This document shows positions 1-6,307 of a stretch of DNA of 10,555 nt, in pieces. The stretch lies in NCBI GenBank assembly GCA_018609785.1, contig JAHEOE010000113.1:1-10555 (forward strand). The letters run 5' to 3'. Made by a program: the position numbers and the translations under genes. Below the pieces are notes generated by a model. It was not told the DNA's origin. It searched no databases and saw only the letters and a list, made by a program, of their open reading frames with translations. The DNA comes from Minisyncoccota bacterium. GTDB taxonomy: Bacteria > Patescibacteriota > Minisyncoccia > SW-4-49-11. The stretch's first letter is position 1, and each line of letters begins with the position of its first letter.

Positions 1-1
1 A

Positions 2-418
2 CGCACTGTAAATATTTCTCCCAAAGGAGAGGATACATCTGCCGGCGCTTTTGAATGTTCCGTTTCCAAACAAAGCCAATTGGAAAGTTTAAAACCTGAG
101 ATTAAGAAGGCGGATCTTAACGAAGAAAAAGCAAAGCTTACAAAACTTAATAAAGAACTTGAGACACTTAAACAGAAGATAGAAGAGAGTAAGACGGGGC
201 AAACTTCTCAAAAACAAAGAGAGACATATAATGAATTAGTACGTGAATATAATCAAAAACGGGAGCGATATAAGCAAAAGCAAACAGAACTTCAAAATCT
301 TCAGGAGCAATTTAATAAGGATGTGGAAGCTTATAATGCATTTTTACAGAATGAATGCAGTTCTGTATCGGAGAATACGTCGGGATATCAGATAAAAAGG
401 ATATTGGGGTATACATAA
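2..418 (+). CDS. C-terminal part of an unrecognised coiled-coil protein (5' end outside window)
   Basis: The reading frame is open from the left edge, so this is the last 138 codons of a longer gene; the TTG at 80 is an internal leucine and not the start. After a short segment containing a cysteine (FECS), residues about 27-120 of the visible part are rich in Lys, Glu, Gln and Leu with heptad-like spacing and repeated YN pairs (YNELV, YNQK, YNAFL), which indicates a long helical coiled coil. A second cysteine follows directly (NEC), so the coil is bracketed by two cysteines that could form a disulfide if the protein is exported. No catalytic motif or transmembrane segment lies in the visible part. 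It ends in TAA, 69 bases before rpsO, and the rpsO promoter lies in that gap, so it is probably a separate transcription unit. I do not recognise the family. Confidence 0.75.
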   Translation, partial: RTVNISPKGEDTSAGAFECSVSKQSQLESLKPEIKKADLNEEKAKLTKLNKELETLKQKIEESKTGQTSQKQRETYNELVREYNQKRERYKQKQTELQNLQEQFNKDVEAYNAFLQNECSSVSENTSGYQIKRILGYT

Positions 419-425
419 CATTTCC

Positions 426-454
426 TTGCACGTATAAAATATTCATGCTACTCT
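426..454 (+). promoter_or_regulatory. Promoter for rpsO-pnp
   Basis: The -35 hexamer TTGCAC (426-431) is followed by a 17-base spacer and the -10 hexamer TACTCT (449-454), with TG at 446-447 forming an extended -10 element. The predicted transcription start is near 461, giving a leader of about 27 bases. A 6-bp inverted repeat (TACTCT at 449-454, AGAGTA at 460-465) covers the -10 box and the start point; it could be an operator half-site pair or chance. Confidence 0.6.
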
Positions 455-487
455 GGAAAAGAGTATACGGAATAACAAGTAACGATA

Positions 488-763
488 ATGGTTTCTATGC
501 CAGCGGATATTGATAAACAAGCGGTTATTGAAAAATATAATCTGCACGAAGAAGATACGGGGTCCACTCCCGTACAGGTTGCTATTATGACGGAACGGGT
601 TAAAAATCTGACGCGTCATCTCCAGCAGAATAAAAAAGATGTTCATTCGCGACGGGGGTTGATTAATATTATTTCTCAGCGCAAGAAGCTTTTGGCGTAT
701 CTCAAGCGAACCGATAGAGCAAAATACGATGAACTCATTAAAGCTCTAAATCTTCGAGCATAG
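488..763 (+). CDS. rpsO: 30S ribosomal protein S15
   Basis: The protein has 91 residues, against about 89 in most bacteria. Family signatures are clear: DTGSTPVQVA near residue 23, HSRRGL in the middle, the SQRKKLL-YLKR helix, and a C-terminal LNLRA. S15 is a primary binder of the central domain of 16S rRNA, at the helix 20-22 junction, and bridges to the 50S subunit. The ATG at 488 is used; a second in-frame ATG at 497 would give 88 residues and cannot be excluded, since neither start has a Shine-Dalgarno sequence. It is followed by pnp after 53 bases, the classic rpsO-pnp pairing, and has its own promoter at 426-454. Confidence 0.97.
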   Translation: MVSMPADIDKQAVIEKYNLHEEDTGSTPVQVAIMTERVKNLTRHLQQNKKDVHSRRGLINIISQRKKLLAYLKRTDRAKYDELIKALNLRA

Positions 764-816
764 AGTTTGTTTTTAAAACGAACGCCACACACTAATACCA
801 ATTTAGTTTTTTTTCT

Positions 817-2880
817 ATGAAACAGCAAATATACACCTATAATCTTGGGGGGACGGAACTCTCTGTAGAACCTAATCGACTTGCCTCCCAGGCAGATGGT
901 TCGGCTTTGGTTACTTTGGGGGAGACCACTGTGTTAGTAACGGCGGTGATGAATGATGAAGCGGAAGAAGGGCAAGACTTTCTTCCGTTGTTTGTTGATT
1001 TTGAAGAGCGATTTTACGCGGCCGGTAAAATTAAAGGCAGTCGGTTTGTTAAGCGCGAAGGAAAACCAAGCGAGGAATCCGTTCTTACCGGTAGATTGGT
1101 TGATAGAACCATAAGACCTTTCTTTAACGAAGGGTTGCGCAATCAGGTTCAGTTAGTTATTACCGTGTTATCCACGGATGGAGTTAATGATCCGGATGTG
1201 CCTGCTTTGCTTGGCAGTTCGGTTGCTTTGTTGGTATCCGATATTCCGTGGGCCGGACCGGTTTCCGGTATTCGCGTGGGGAAAATCCAAGATCGATTAG
1301 TGCTTAACCCTAGTTATGATCAACGTGAAGAAGGGAAACTTGATCTTTTTGTCAGTCTGTCTCCCGAAGGACGGATGATTATGCTTGACGGTTCGGCGAA
1401 GTTTTTGCCGAATGCTGAGATTCTTGAAGGAGTGGGTGCTGCTTCATCTCTTCTAAAAGAATTGAATATGTTTCAGGAGAAGATCGCTTCCGAATTAGCG
1501 CCCGAGTCTCGAGAAGTCACACTTGCGACGGATACCGAGGAAGATGCTCGTATTCGGAAGGTTCTTCGACAAAAAGATTTAGAGAGTTTGGTGTTTGGGT
1601 CGAAAATGGAAATGCAAAGCGCACATGAAACTTTGAAGACTGACTTACTTGAAGAAACTGATGTAGAAGAACGTCGGTTGGAGAATATTATAGACCAGGA
1701 GGCCGAGCGAAAATATAAAGAACGTGTTCTTCAGGACGAGAAGCGTCCGGATGGTCGAGGAATGGATGAATTACGATCATTGTCCGGAGAAATCGATTTA
1801 TTGCCTCGGACACACGGCGCTTCGTTATTTACCCGCGGACAGACGCAATCCCTCTCCATTGTAACTCTTGGTTCTCCCGGTGAGTCGCAAATTATTGATG
1901 AGATGGAGGAAGAATACAAAAAGCGGTTTATGCATCATTATAACTTCCCTCCGTTTTCGGTCGGTGAAGTGAAACCGATGCGTGCTCCCAGTCGAAGAGA
2001 AATCGGGCATGGAGCGTTGGCGGAAAAAGCTCTCGACCCGCTTATTCCCACCGTAGAAGAGTTTCCGTATACCATTCGTGTGGTAAGTGAAATTTTAGAG
2101 TCCAATGGTTCTTCATCTATGGCTAGTGTCTGTTCTTCAAGTATGGCTATGATGCGTGCGGGAGTCCCCATTAAAGAGCCGGCGGCGGGTATCGCAATTG
2201 GTGTTCTTGAGGATGAGGAAGGGAATTACCAATTAATGACCGATATCCAAGGGCCGGAAGATCATTATGGTGAAATGGATCTAAAAGTGGCGGGAACTCG
2301 GAGCGGAGTTACTGCTATCCAGATGGATGTTAAAGGAAAAGGGCTTACGCCTCAGATGCTTCAAAATGCTCTTATGAAAGCTAAGAACGCTCGTCATGAG
2401 GTGTTGGATGTTTTGGAGCAAGTGATCTCTCAAGCGCGAGATGCGGTTTCGGAATATGCTCCGAAGATTGAAACACTGAGCATTGATGAGCAAAAGATTG
2501 GAGATGTTATCGGGCCCGGAGGAAAGACAATTCAGAAAATTATTGAGGAGACAGGCGCAAAAATTGATATTGAAGATGACGGACGGGTTTATATTACTGC
2601 TGAAACTTCAGACGTGGCTGAAGACGCAATAGAGCGTATAAAAGGAATCACGAAAGATATAGAAATTGGCGAAGAATATTCCGGAACCGTGGTGAATACA
2701 ACGGATTTTGGAGCGTTTGTAGAAGTTCTTCCGGGGAAAGTCGGGCTTCTTCATATTTCTGAATTGTCTTCCGAACGTGTTGACAGGGTTGAGGACGTAG
2801 TGGATAATGGGGATAGAGTTCGAGTAAAAGTCAAAAAAGTCGCCGAAGACGGAAAATTTGATCTCACCTTACAACCCTAA
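817..2880 (+). CDS. pnp: Polyribonucleotide nucleotidyltransferase (PNPase)
   Basis: PNPase degrades RNA 3' to 5' by phosphorolysis, releasing nucleoside diphosphates, and can add 3' tails in reverse. The 687 residues are near the usual 700 and show the full domain order: first RNase PH-like domain (about 8-215), helical linker (about 235-305), second RNase PH-like domain beginning at the RPDGR motif (310), KH domain with the IGPGGK loop (about 565) and S1 domain (about 620-687). The phosphate-site motif FTRGQTQ and the metal site are present: Asp482, Asp488 and Lys490 in EDHYGEMDLK match E. coli Asp486, Asp492 and Lys494. The residue matching E. coli Asp490 is Glu486. The S1 domain ends abruptly at TLQP with no acidic tail. 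The ATG at 817 follows a run of eight T residues and has no Shine-Dalgarno sequence. It lies in an operon with rpsO and the membrane protein downstream. Confidence 0.98.
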   Translation: MKQQIYTYNLGGTELSVEPNRLASQADGSALVTLGETTVLVTAVMNDEAEEGQDFLPLFVDFEERFYAAGKIKGSRFVKREGKPSEESVLTGRLVDRTIRPFFNEGLRNQVQLVITVLSTDGVNDPDVPALLGSSVALLVSDIPWAGPVSGIRVGKIQDRLVLNPSYDQREEGKLDLFVSLSPEGRMIMLDGSAKFLPNAEILEGVGAASSLLKELNMFQEKIASELAPESREVTLATDTEEDARIRKVLRQKDLESLVFGSKMEMQSAHETLKTDLLEETDVEERRLENIIDQEAERKYKERVLQDEKRPDGRGMDELRSLSGEIDLLPRTHGASLFTRGQTQSLSIVTLGSPGESQIIDEMEEEYKKRFMHHYNFPPFSVGEVKPMRAPSRREIGHGALAEKALDPLIPTVEEFPYTIRVVSEILESNGSSSMASVCSSSMAMMRAGVPIKEPAAGIAIGVLEDEEGNYQLMTDIQGPEDHYGEMDLKVAGTRSGVTAIQMDVKGKGLTPQMLQNALMKAKNARHEVLDVLEQVISQARDAVSEYAPKIETLSIDEQKIGDVIGPGGKTIQKIIEETGAKIDIEDDGRVYITAETSDVAEDAIERIKGITKDIEIGEEYSGTVVNTTDFGAFVEVLPGKVGLLHISELSSERVDRVEDVVDNGDRVRVKVKKVAEDGKFDLTLQP

Positions 2881-2892
2881 CTTTGTTAAGGA

Positions 2893-4101
2893 ATGGCGGA
2901 TAAAAAACAAAAAAATACAAACTCCAACAGTCAGAAACTTCGTACCTTGGCCTCCGATCTTAAACGACTGGAAGGTGATGAAGAAAGTGCGTCTGAAAAT
3001 TCGTCTTCCGGATTTTCCGGGAATGTTATAGATGATGAAGCTGAAGAGGAAGTTTCAAAATCAACCACTTCTCAAAAAAAGAAAAATTCAACGGAAGCTA
3101 GTGGAAAACAAGGGGAGAGTGATATTCTCGATGAGCTTGATACAAAAGATGTGGATAGTTCGTCAAAGCAAAAAGAAAGTTCGGAAATCTCCTTGCTTGA
3201 TGATGAAGTAGAAGAGAGTGCGTCGAAAAAGGAGGATGATGCGGACAACCCTTTGAAGGACTTGGAGAGACAGAAAGAAAAAAAGAAAAAATCTCCTTCT
3301 TCGGAAAAAGCGAGTAATGTTAAACAAGGAGTAGGAATTGAAAAGCAAGCTGAAGATGATGCTTTTTATAAAAACGCTTGGTTTATTGGGAGTGTAGTAG
3401 GATTATTATTGCTTATCGGCGGGGGCGGAACCTATTTTTATTTGACCTCATCATCCGAAGAAAGTGAACCGGTTTCTTCCGAGGAGCCGAGGCAAAATGA
3501 AGACGAGAATACGGGTGATAGTTCCGATAATAATCAAGAACCATCCGGGAATGTAGAAGGTAATCAGATTATCTCCACAGACAATAGTGTCCAAGTTTCT
3601 GTTGGAGGGGGGGATACGCGGAGTGCCGTACTGAATGCTCTTTCTCAAGGGGAGGGAGTTTGGACTGAAGTGGTATTGGTGAATGCCGATGAAACACGGT
3701 TGCCTCTTGAAGAAGTAGCTTCTGAGTTAGGTATTACGTTGTATACACCTCTGCAAGAACAAGCCGTCGGATATCAATTGGTATCTTATAATCAGGAAGG
3801 GGTGTATAAACTGGGAATGATTATTCAGACTTCCTCTGAAAATGCGCCCGCGCTTGTAGAAGAGTGGTCCGTTAATATCCCGTTTGATCTTAGTAAGTTC
3901 GCATTGGAAACTTCATCACGCACCGTTGTGGACCCGCAAATTAATACGCGTATCGTTTCTCAAAACGGGCAAAGTGTGACCAACTATTATTATAATTATA
4001 CTGATGAATTGAATTCGATTGATGTTATGGGGAGTGGAAATCTGGTATTAATGTCAACGTCTCAAGCGATGCAGGAAGCGCTGATTTCGGAATCTTTGTA
4101 A
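2893..4101 (+). CDS. Single-pass membrane protein with a disordered cytoplasmic tail; function unknown
   Basis: The 402-residue protein has three parts. Residues 1-155 are dominated by Ser, Glu, Asp and Lys, with a KKKKK cluster near 135, and look disordered. Residues 163-184 (starting WFIGSVVG) form one transmembrane helix; the basic cluster before it predicts a cytoplasmic N-terminus. After a second Ser/Glu/Asn-rich spacer (about 186-230), residues about 235-402 form a compact alpha/beta-looking domain outside the membrane, ending with a GNLVLMSTSQAMQEAL segment. That segment resembles the end of an uncharacterised extracytoplasmic domain I associate with Patescibacteria; this is recollection, not a search. 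The gene starts 12 bases after pnp, so it is probably co-transcribed. AAGGA directly abuts the ATG, too close to act as a normal ribosome binding site. No enzyme motif is visible. Confidence 0.85.
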   Translation: MADKKQKNTNSNSQKLRTLASDLKRLEGDEESASENSSSGFSGNVIDDEAEEEVSKSTTSQKKKNSTEASGKQGESDILDELDTKDVDSSSKQKESSEISLLDDEVEESASKKEDDADNPLKDLERQKEKKKKSPSSEKASNVKQGVGIEKQAEDDAFYKNAWFIGSVVGLLLLIGGGGTYFYLTSSSEESEPVSSEEPRQNEDENTGDSSDNNQEPSGNVEGNQIISTDNSVQVSVGGGDTRSAVLNALSQGEGVWTEVVLVNADETRLPLEEVASELGITLYTPLQEQAVGYQLVSYNQEGVYKLGMIIQTSSENAPALVEEWSVNIPFDLSKFALETSSRTVVDPQINTRIVSQNGQSVTNYYYNYTDELNSIDVMGSGNLVLMSTSQAMQEALISESL

Positions 4102-4121
4102 GTAAATGTGGATAACTCATG

Positions 4122-4150
4122 TTGGAGAGGAATGGCATGTTTGGTATGCT
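4122..4150 (+). promoter_or_regulatory. Possible promoter inside the 4102-4493 gap
   Basis: TTGGAG (4122-4127), a 17-base spacer and TATGCT (4145-4150) with TG at 4142-4143 form an extended -10 promoter candidate. The predicted start is near 4157, just before the stem-loop region. The -35 match is only four of six, so this is weaker than the other promoters in the window. Confidence 0.35.
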
Positions 4151-4171
4151 GAAAGAGTAAGGAAGTTGGAC

Positions 4172-4222
4172 AATTCAACCATGAGTATACACAAATGAAA
4201 AACAAATACTCGTGGTTGAATT
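4172..4222. repeat. 17-bp inverted repeat (long stem-loop)
   Basis: The arms 4172-4188 and 4206-4222 pair over 17 positions with a single T-G wobble (4182 with 4212) around a 17-base A-rich loop. Only TTT then CTCC follows, so it lacks the T-tract of a strong intrinsic terminator, though it could still end or protect the 3' end of the pnp operon transcript. Confidence 0.75.
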
Positions 4223-4310
4223 TCTCCTGCTAACCTTGACACTCAAAAAGCAAAAACCAAAACAAATTGCTAACATAATACAAAAACAAAACGTACACGA
4301 CGTACCTTAG

Positions 4311-4347
4311 CTCAAATAAACAGGAACAAACCCAAGATTAGTTTGAG
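4311..4347. repeat. Short stem-loop in the gap
   Basis: CTCAAA (4311-4316) pairs with TTTGAG (4342-4347); the stem continues with TAA (4317-4319) against TTA (4338-4340) if G4341 is bulged. The loop is 18 bases. It is modest alone and gains interest only from its two neighbouring stems. Confidence 0.35.
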
Positions 4348-4355
4348 AAAAAAAC

Positions 4356-4416
4356 AAAGAAGCCACATACCTTAGAAAGCATCAGAACTGAGAGTGAGGG
4401 TAATGTGGCTTCTTTT
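4356..4416 (+). terminator. Hairpin followed by TTTT, terminator-like
   Basis: A perfect 13-bp stem (AAAGAAGCCACAT at 4356-4368 with its complement at 4403-4415) can extend by about five more pairs (4369-4373 with 4397-4401) past a bulged A4402. The T run at 4413-4416 partly belongs to the stem. An A-rich stretch on the left means it could also terminate in the opposite direction. The loop of more than 20 bases is longer than usual for an intrinsic terminator. Confidence 0.5.
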
Positions 4417-4449
4417 AATTGACGAGTGAAGTATTTCATGGTATTCTTC

Positions 4450-4478
4450 TTGACAAGGTTTCTCCTCTTACATATAAT
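4450..4478 (+). promoter_or_regulatory. Perfect consensus promoter for the infA-rpoA operon
   Basis: TTGACA (4450-4455), a 17-base spacer and TATAAT (4473-4478) match the housekeeping sigma consensus at all twelve positions. The predicted start is at 4484-4486, only 8-10 bases before the infA ATG, so the mRNA has practically no leader. Confidence 0.9.
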
Positions 4479-4493
4479 CAACGATAGCTTCTT

Positions 4494-4724
4494 ATGGGAC
4501 AAGATTCTCAAAGCGGGAAAAACGTGATCGAAAAGGAAGGGACAATCACGGAAGTTCTACCGAATACAATGTTTCGAGTGGAAATTGACGATGGTGTGGA
4601 AGTCCTTGCTCATCTTTCGGGAAAGATGCGGATGCACTACATTAAAGTACTACCGGGAGATCGAGTTACGCTTGAATTAAGCCCGTATAATATGGAGAAA
4701 GGTAGAATAGTCAAACGTCTTTAG
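4494..4724 (+). CDS. infA: Translation initiation factor IF-1
   Basis: IF-1 binds the 30S A site during initiation together with IF-2 and IF-3. The 76-residue protein is one OB fold with the family signatures EGTITEVLPNTMFRVE (about 15-30), AHLSGKMRMHYI (about 39-50) and the C-terminal PYNMEKGRIVKR. Its N-terminus is a few residues longer than the common 72-residue form. It is the first gene after the consensus promoter and the ATG at 4494 lies about 9 bases from the predicted transcription start, with no Shine-Dalgarno sequence, so initiation is probably on a leaderless or near-leaderless mRNA. rpmJ starts two bases after its TAG. Confidence 0.97.
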   Translation: MGQDSQSGKNVIEKEGTITEVLPNTMFRVEIDDGVEVLAHLSGKMRMHYIKVLPGDRVTLELSPYNMEKGRIVKRL

Positions 4725-4726
4725 GT

Positions 4727-4843
4727 ATGCATGTACAAGCTTCAGTTAAGAAAAGATGTCGCAACTGTAAAATAGTTCGACGTCGCGGTCGCGTTAGAGT
4801 TATTTGCTCGGCGAGTCCCAAGCATAAACAACGACAAGGTTAA
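4727..4843 (+). CDS. rpmJ: 50S ribosomal protein L36
   Basis: A 38-codon gene begins two bases after infA. The product has the whole L36 pattern: ASVKK near the start, CRNCKIVRR, RVRVICS, and the C-terminal PKHKQRQG. The four zinc ligands Cys11, Cys14, Cys27 and His33 are intact, so this is the zinc-binding form. L36 is a small late-assembling 50S protein. The ATG at 4727 is chosen because the ATG at 4731 is out of frame. The usual bacterial order infA-rpmJ-rpsM is kept, which supports the call for such a small gene. Confidence 0.97.
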   Translation: MHVQASVKKRCRNCKIVRRRGRVRVICSASPKHKQRQG

Positions 4844-4852
4844 TAGTAGTCT

Positions 4853-5218
4853 ATGATTCGTATTGCGGGAGTTAATATACCGGAAAACAAGAATATTGAT
4901 GTAGCTCTGACTCATATTTATGGTATTGGTCACTCGCGAGCTCAGAATATTCTCAATGCCGTTCAAATTGAACATCAAAGAAAGGCAAGCGGACTTTCCA
5001 AAGGAGAAATCAACACGCTAAAAGAGTATATTGATAGAAATTATAAAATTGAGGGAGATCTGCGACGGGAAATTCGATACAATATTCAACGGCTTAAAGA
5101 CATTGGCTCTTATCGGGGCAGTCGGCACAATAAAGGATTACCGATTACCGGACGTACCAAGTCAAACGGTCGTACCCGTCGTAAGAAGAAAGGTTCGGCA
5201 CGAGCCGTTGAAAAGTAA
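4853..5218 (+). CDS. rpsM: 30S ribosomal protein S13
   Basis: The 121-residue protein starts with IRIAGVNIPENK and carries the helix-two-turn-helix region, GDLRREIRYNIQRLKDIGSYRG (about 73-94) and the basic C-terminal tail. S13 sits in the 30S head, contacts the P-site tRNA through its tail and forms bridges to the 50S. The normally strict GQRTKTNARTR motif reads GRTKSNGRTR, one residue shorter, and the tail that follows (KKKGSARAVEK) is strongly basic. It starts nine bases after rpmJ, with no Shine-Dalgarno sequence before the ATG. Confidence 0.97.
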   Translation: MIRIAGVNIPENKNIDVALTHIYGIGHSRAQNILNAVQIEHQRKASGLSKGEINTLKEYIDRNYKIEGDLRREIRYNIQRLKDIGSYRGSRHNKGLPITGRTKSNGRTRRKKKGSARAVEK

Positions 5219-5235
5219 GAATGTAAACGTATAGT

Positions 5236-5667
5236 ATGGGAAAGAAACGTGTAGCTCAAAAAGGTTCGACCACATCAGATGTCAATTTAAGTAACATCCG
5301 AGAGACTTCCACCAAGAAAAAAGTTTCTCGCGGAAGAGCCTATGTACTTGCCACATATAATAATACAATTGTAACGTTGTGTGACCTCTCCGGGAATGTT
5401 CTTGGATGGTCTTCAGCCGGGAACGTTGGTTTTAAGGGAGCAAAAAAAGCAACCCCATATGCGGCTACACTCGTAGCAAAGACGGCCGTGGAAAAAGTAC
5501 GACGTACCGGACTTACAGATGTAAAAGTGATTGTCAAAGGAGTGGGGTCCGGTCGAGAAGCGGCAATTCGCGGTTTTGCTAGTGCAGGACTAAATGTCTT
5601 GTCAATCAAAGATATGACGCCCGTACCTCATAACGGACCGCGAGCTCCGAAGCCACGACGCGTATAA
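5236..5667 (+). CDS. rpsK: 30S ribosomal protein S11
   Basis: The 143-residue protein has the S11 core from about residue 36 onward: ATYNNTIVT, GWSSAGNVGFKG, TPYAA, VKGVGSGREAAIR and the C-terminal TPVPHNGPRAPKPRRV. S11 lies on the 30S platform near the E site and the mRNA exit. The N-terminal extension is about 14 residues longer than in E. coli and rich in Lys, Ser and Thr. The usual GPGPGRES loop has become GVGSGREA. The asparagine of PHNG is kept. It starts 17 bases after rpsM and has no Shine-Dalgarno sequence. Confidence 0.97.
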   Translation: MGKKRVAQKGSTTSDVNLSNIRETSTKKKVSRGRAYVLATYNNTIVTLCDLSGNVLGWSSAGNVGFKGAKKATPYAATLVAKTAVEKVRRTGLTDVKVIVKGVGSGREAAIRGFASAGLNVLSIKDMTPVPHNGPRAPKPRRV

Positions 5668-5682
5668 GTAACTATTAAAGTC

Positions 5683-6291
5683 ATGTATCAGCGGAAGAAA
5701 GTCAAGACAGCACGTATCTTTGGAGAACGTATTTTCCCCAATGTAAATGTAACCGATGAAAAATTACAGATGCCTCCGGGAATGCATGGGGCGAAGCGAA
5801 AGCGGGCCAATCGGTCTGAGTATGGAAAGCAACTCTTGGAAAAGCAAAAGGTCCGTCATATATACGGGCTTAGAGAAAGGCAGTTTCAAGGATATTATCA
5901 GGAAGCAAATCGTCGAAGTGAACCAACTCCGGCGGCGATGCTTTCGCTTTTGGAAAGTCGTCTTGATAATGTTGTGTATCGTACCGGTCTTGCGTTAACT
6001 CGGGATATGGCTCGACAGTTTGTTTCTCATGGTCATATTCAAGTTAATGGGAAAATTGTTACGATTCCCAGTTATTCAGTGAAAGAAGGAGAGGTAATTA
6101 GTATTTCGGAAAACGGACTGCGAAATAAAACGTTAGCGTCACAAAAAGAAGAGCTGAACTCTCAAGAAATACCGACGTGGATGGAATATAATCCGAAAGA
6201 AACGAGTTTCACAATAACGAGCACTCCTTATGCCGATCAAGACAGTCAAAACTTTGATTTGACGTTGGTTGTGCAATTCTATTCCCGATAA
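5683..6291 (+). CDS. rpsD: 30S ribosomal protein S4
   Basis: S4 nucleates 30S assembly on the 5' domain of 16S rRNA and lines the mRNA entry channel. The 202 residues include PPGMHGAKRKR (31-41), SEYGKQLLEKQKVRHIYGLRERQF (45-68), the S4 RNA-binding domain starting ESRLDNVVYR (91-100) through VSHGHIQVNGK, and the terminal VVQFYSR. The N-terminus is about six residues shorter than in E. coli and has no cysteines, so it is not the zinc-binding form. An in-frame TAA lies five codons upstream, so no longer ATG/GTG/TTG start exists. S4 is often the autogenous repressor of this operon; no target structure is evident here because the promoter gives infA almost no leader. Confidence 0.97.
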   Translation: MYQRKKVKTARIFGERIFPNVNVTDEKLQMPPGMHGAKRKRANRSEYGKQLLEKQKVRHIYGLRERQFQGYYQEANRRSEPTPAAMLSLLESRLDNVVYRTGLALTRDMARQFVSHGHIQVNGKIVTIPSYSVKEGEVISISENGLRNKTLASQKEELNSQEIPTWMEYNPKETSFTITSTPYADQDSQNFDLTLVVQFYSR

Positions 6292-6307
6292 AATAACACC
6301 TTTCCTT

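Larger units (their letters stand above)
4157..4416 (+). ncRNA. Candidate structured non-coding RNA in a 390-base gene-free gap
   Basis: The gap 4102-4493 has no credible protein gene. Within it lie three successive stem-loops (4172-4222, 4311-4347, 4356-4415) joined by G-poor, A/C-rich linkers (about 4242-4300). A promoter-like element precedes them and TTTT follows the last stem, so a self-contained transcript of about 260 bases is possible. TACCTTAG occurs twice (4303-4310 and 4368-4375). I found no signatures of tmRNA, SRP RNA or RNase P RNA, and no match I know for 6S RNA. The alternative is that these are simply the terminator structures of the upstream operon. No function is proposed. 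Confidence 0.3.

Noticed and set aside
80..418. A complete 112-residue gene starting at TTG 80
   Set aside because: The frame stays open to the left edge with protein-like composition, so the start lies outside the window.
4107..4115. Perfect DnaA box (TTATCCACA on the minus strand)
   Set aside because: It is a single site with no cluster, AT-rich unwinding element or replication genes nearby; a near match also occurs inside pnp at about 1168, so chance is likely.
4195..4233. 12-codon open frame that could be a leader peptide
   Set aside because: It has no ribosome binding site, no run of regulatory codons, and lies within the loop and right arm of the long stem.
4236..4241. TTGACA -35 hexamer in the gap
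   Set aside because: No -10 element lies 16-18 bases downstream; the nearest CATAAT is 32 bases away.
5340..5609. Antisense open frame of 89 codons in rpsK, and similar antisense frames across the ribosomal genes
   Set aside because: They lie fully inside conserved genes on the other strand, and their translations show no family features.
6269..6307. TTG start giving a longer RNA polymerase alpha
   Set aside because: It would overlap the end of rpsD and add 13 residues unlike the family; ATG at 6308 fits the alpha N-terminus.
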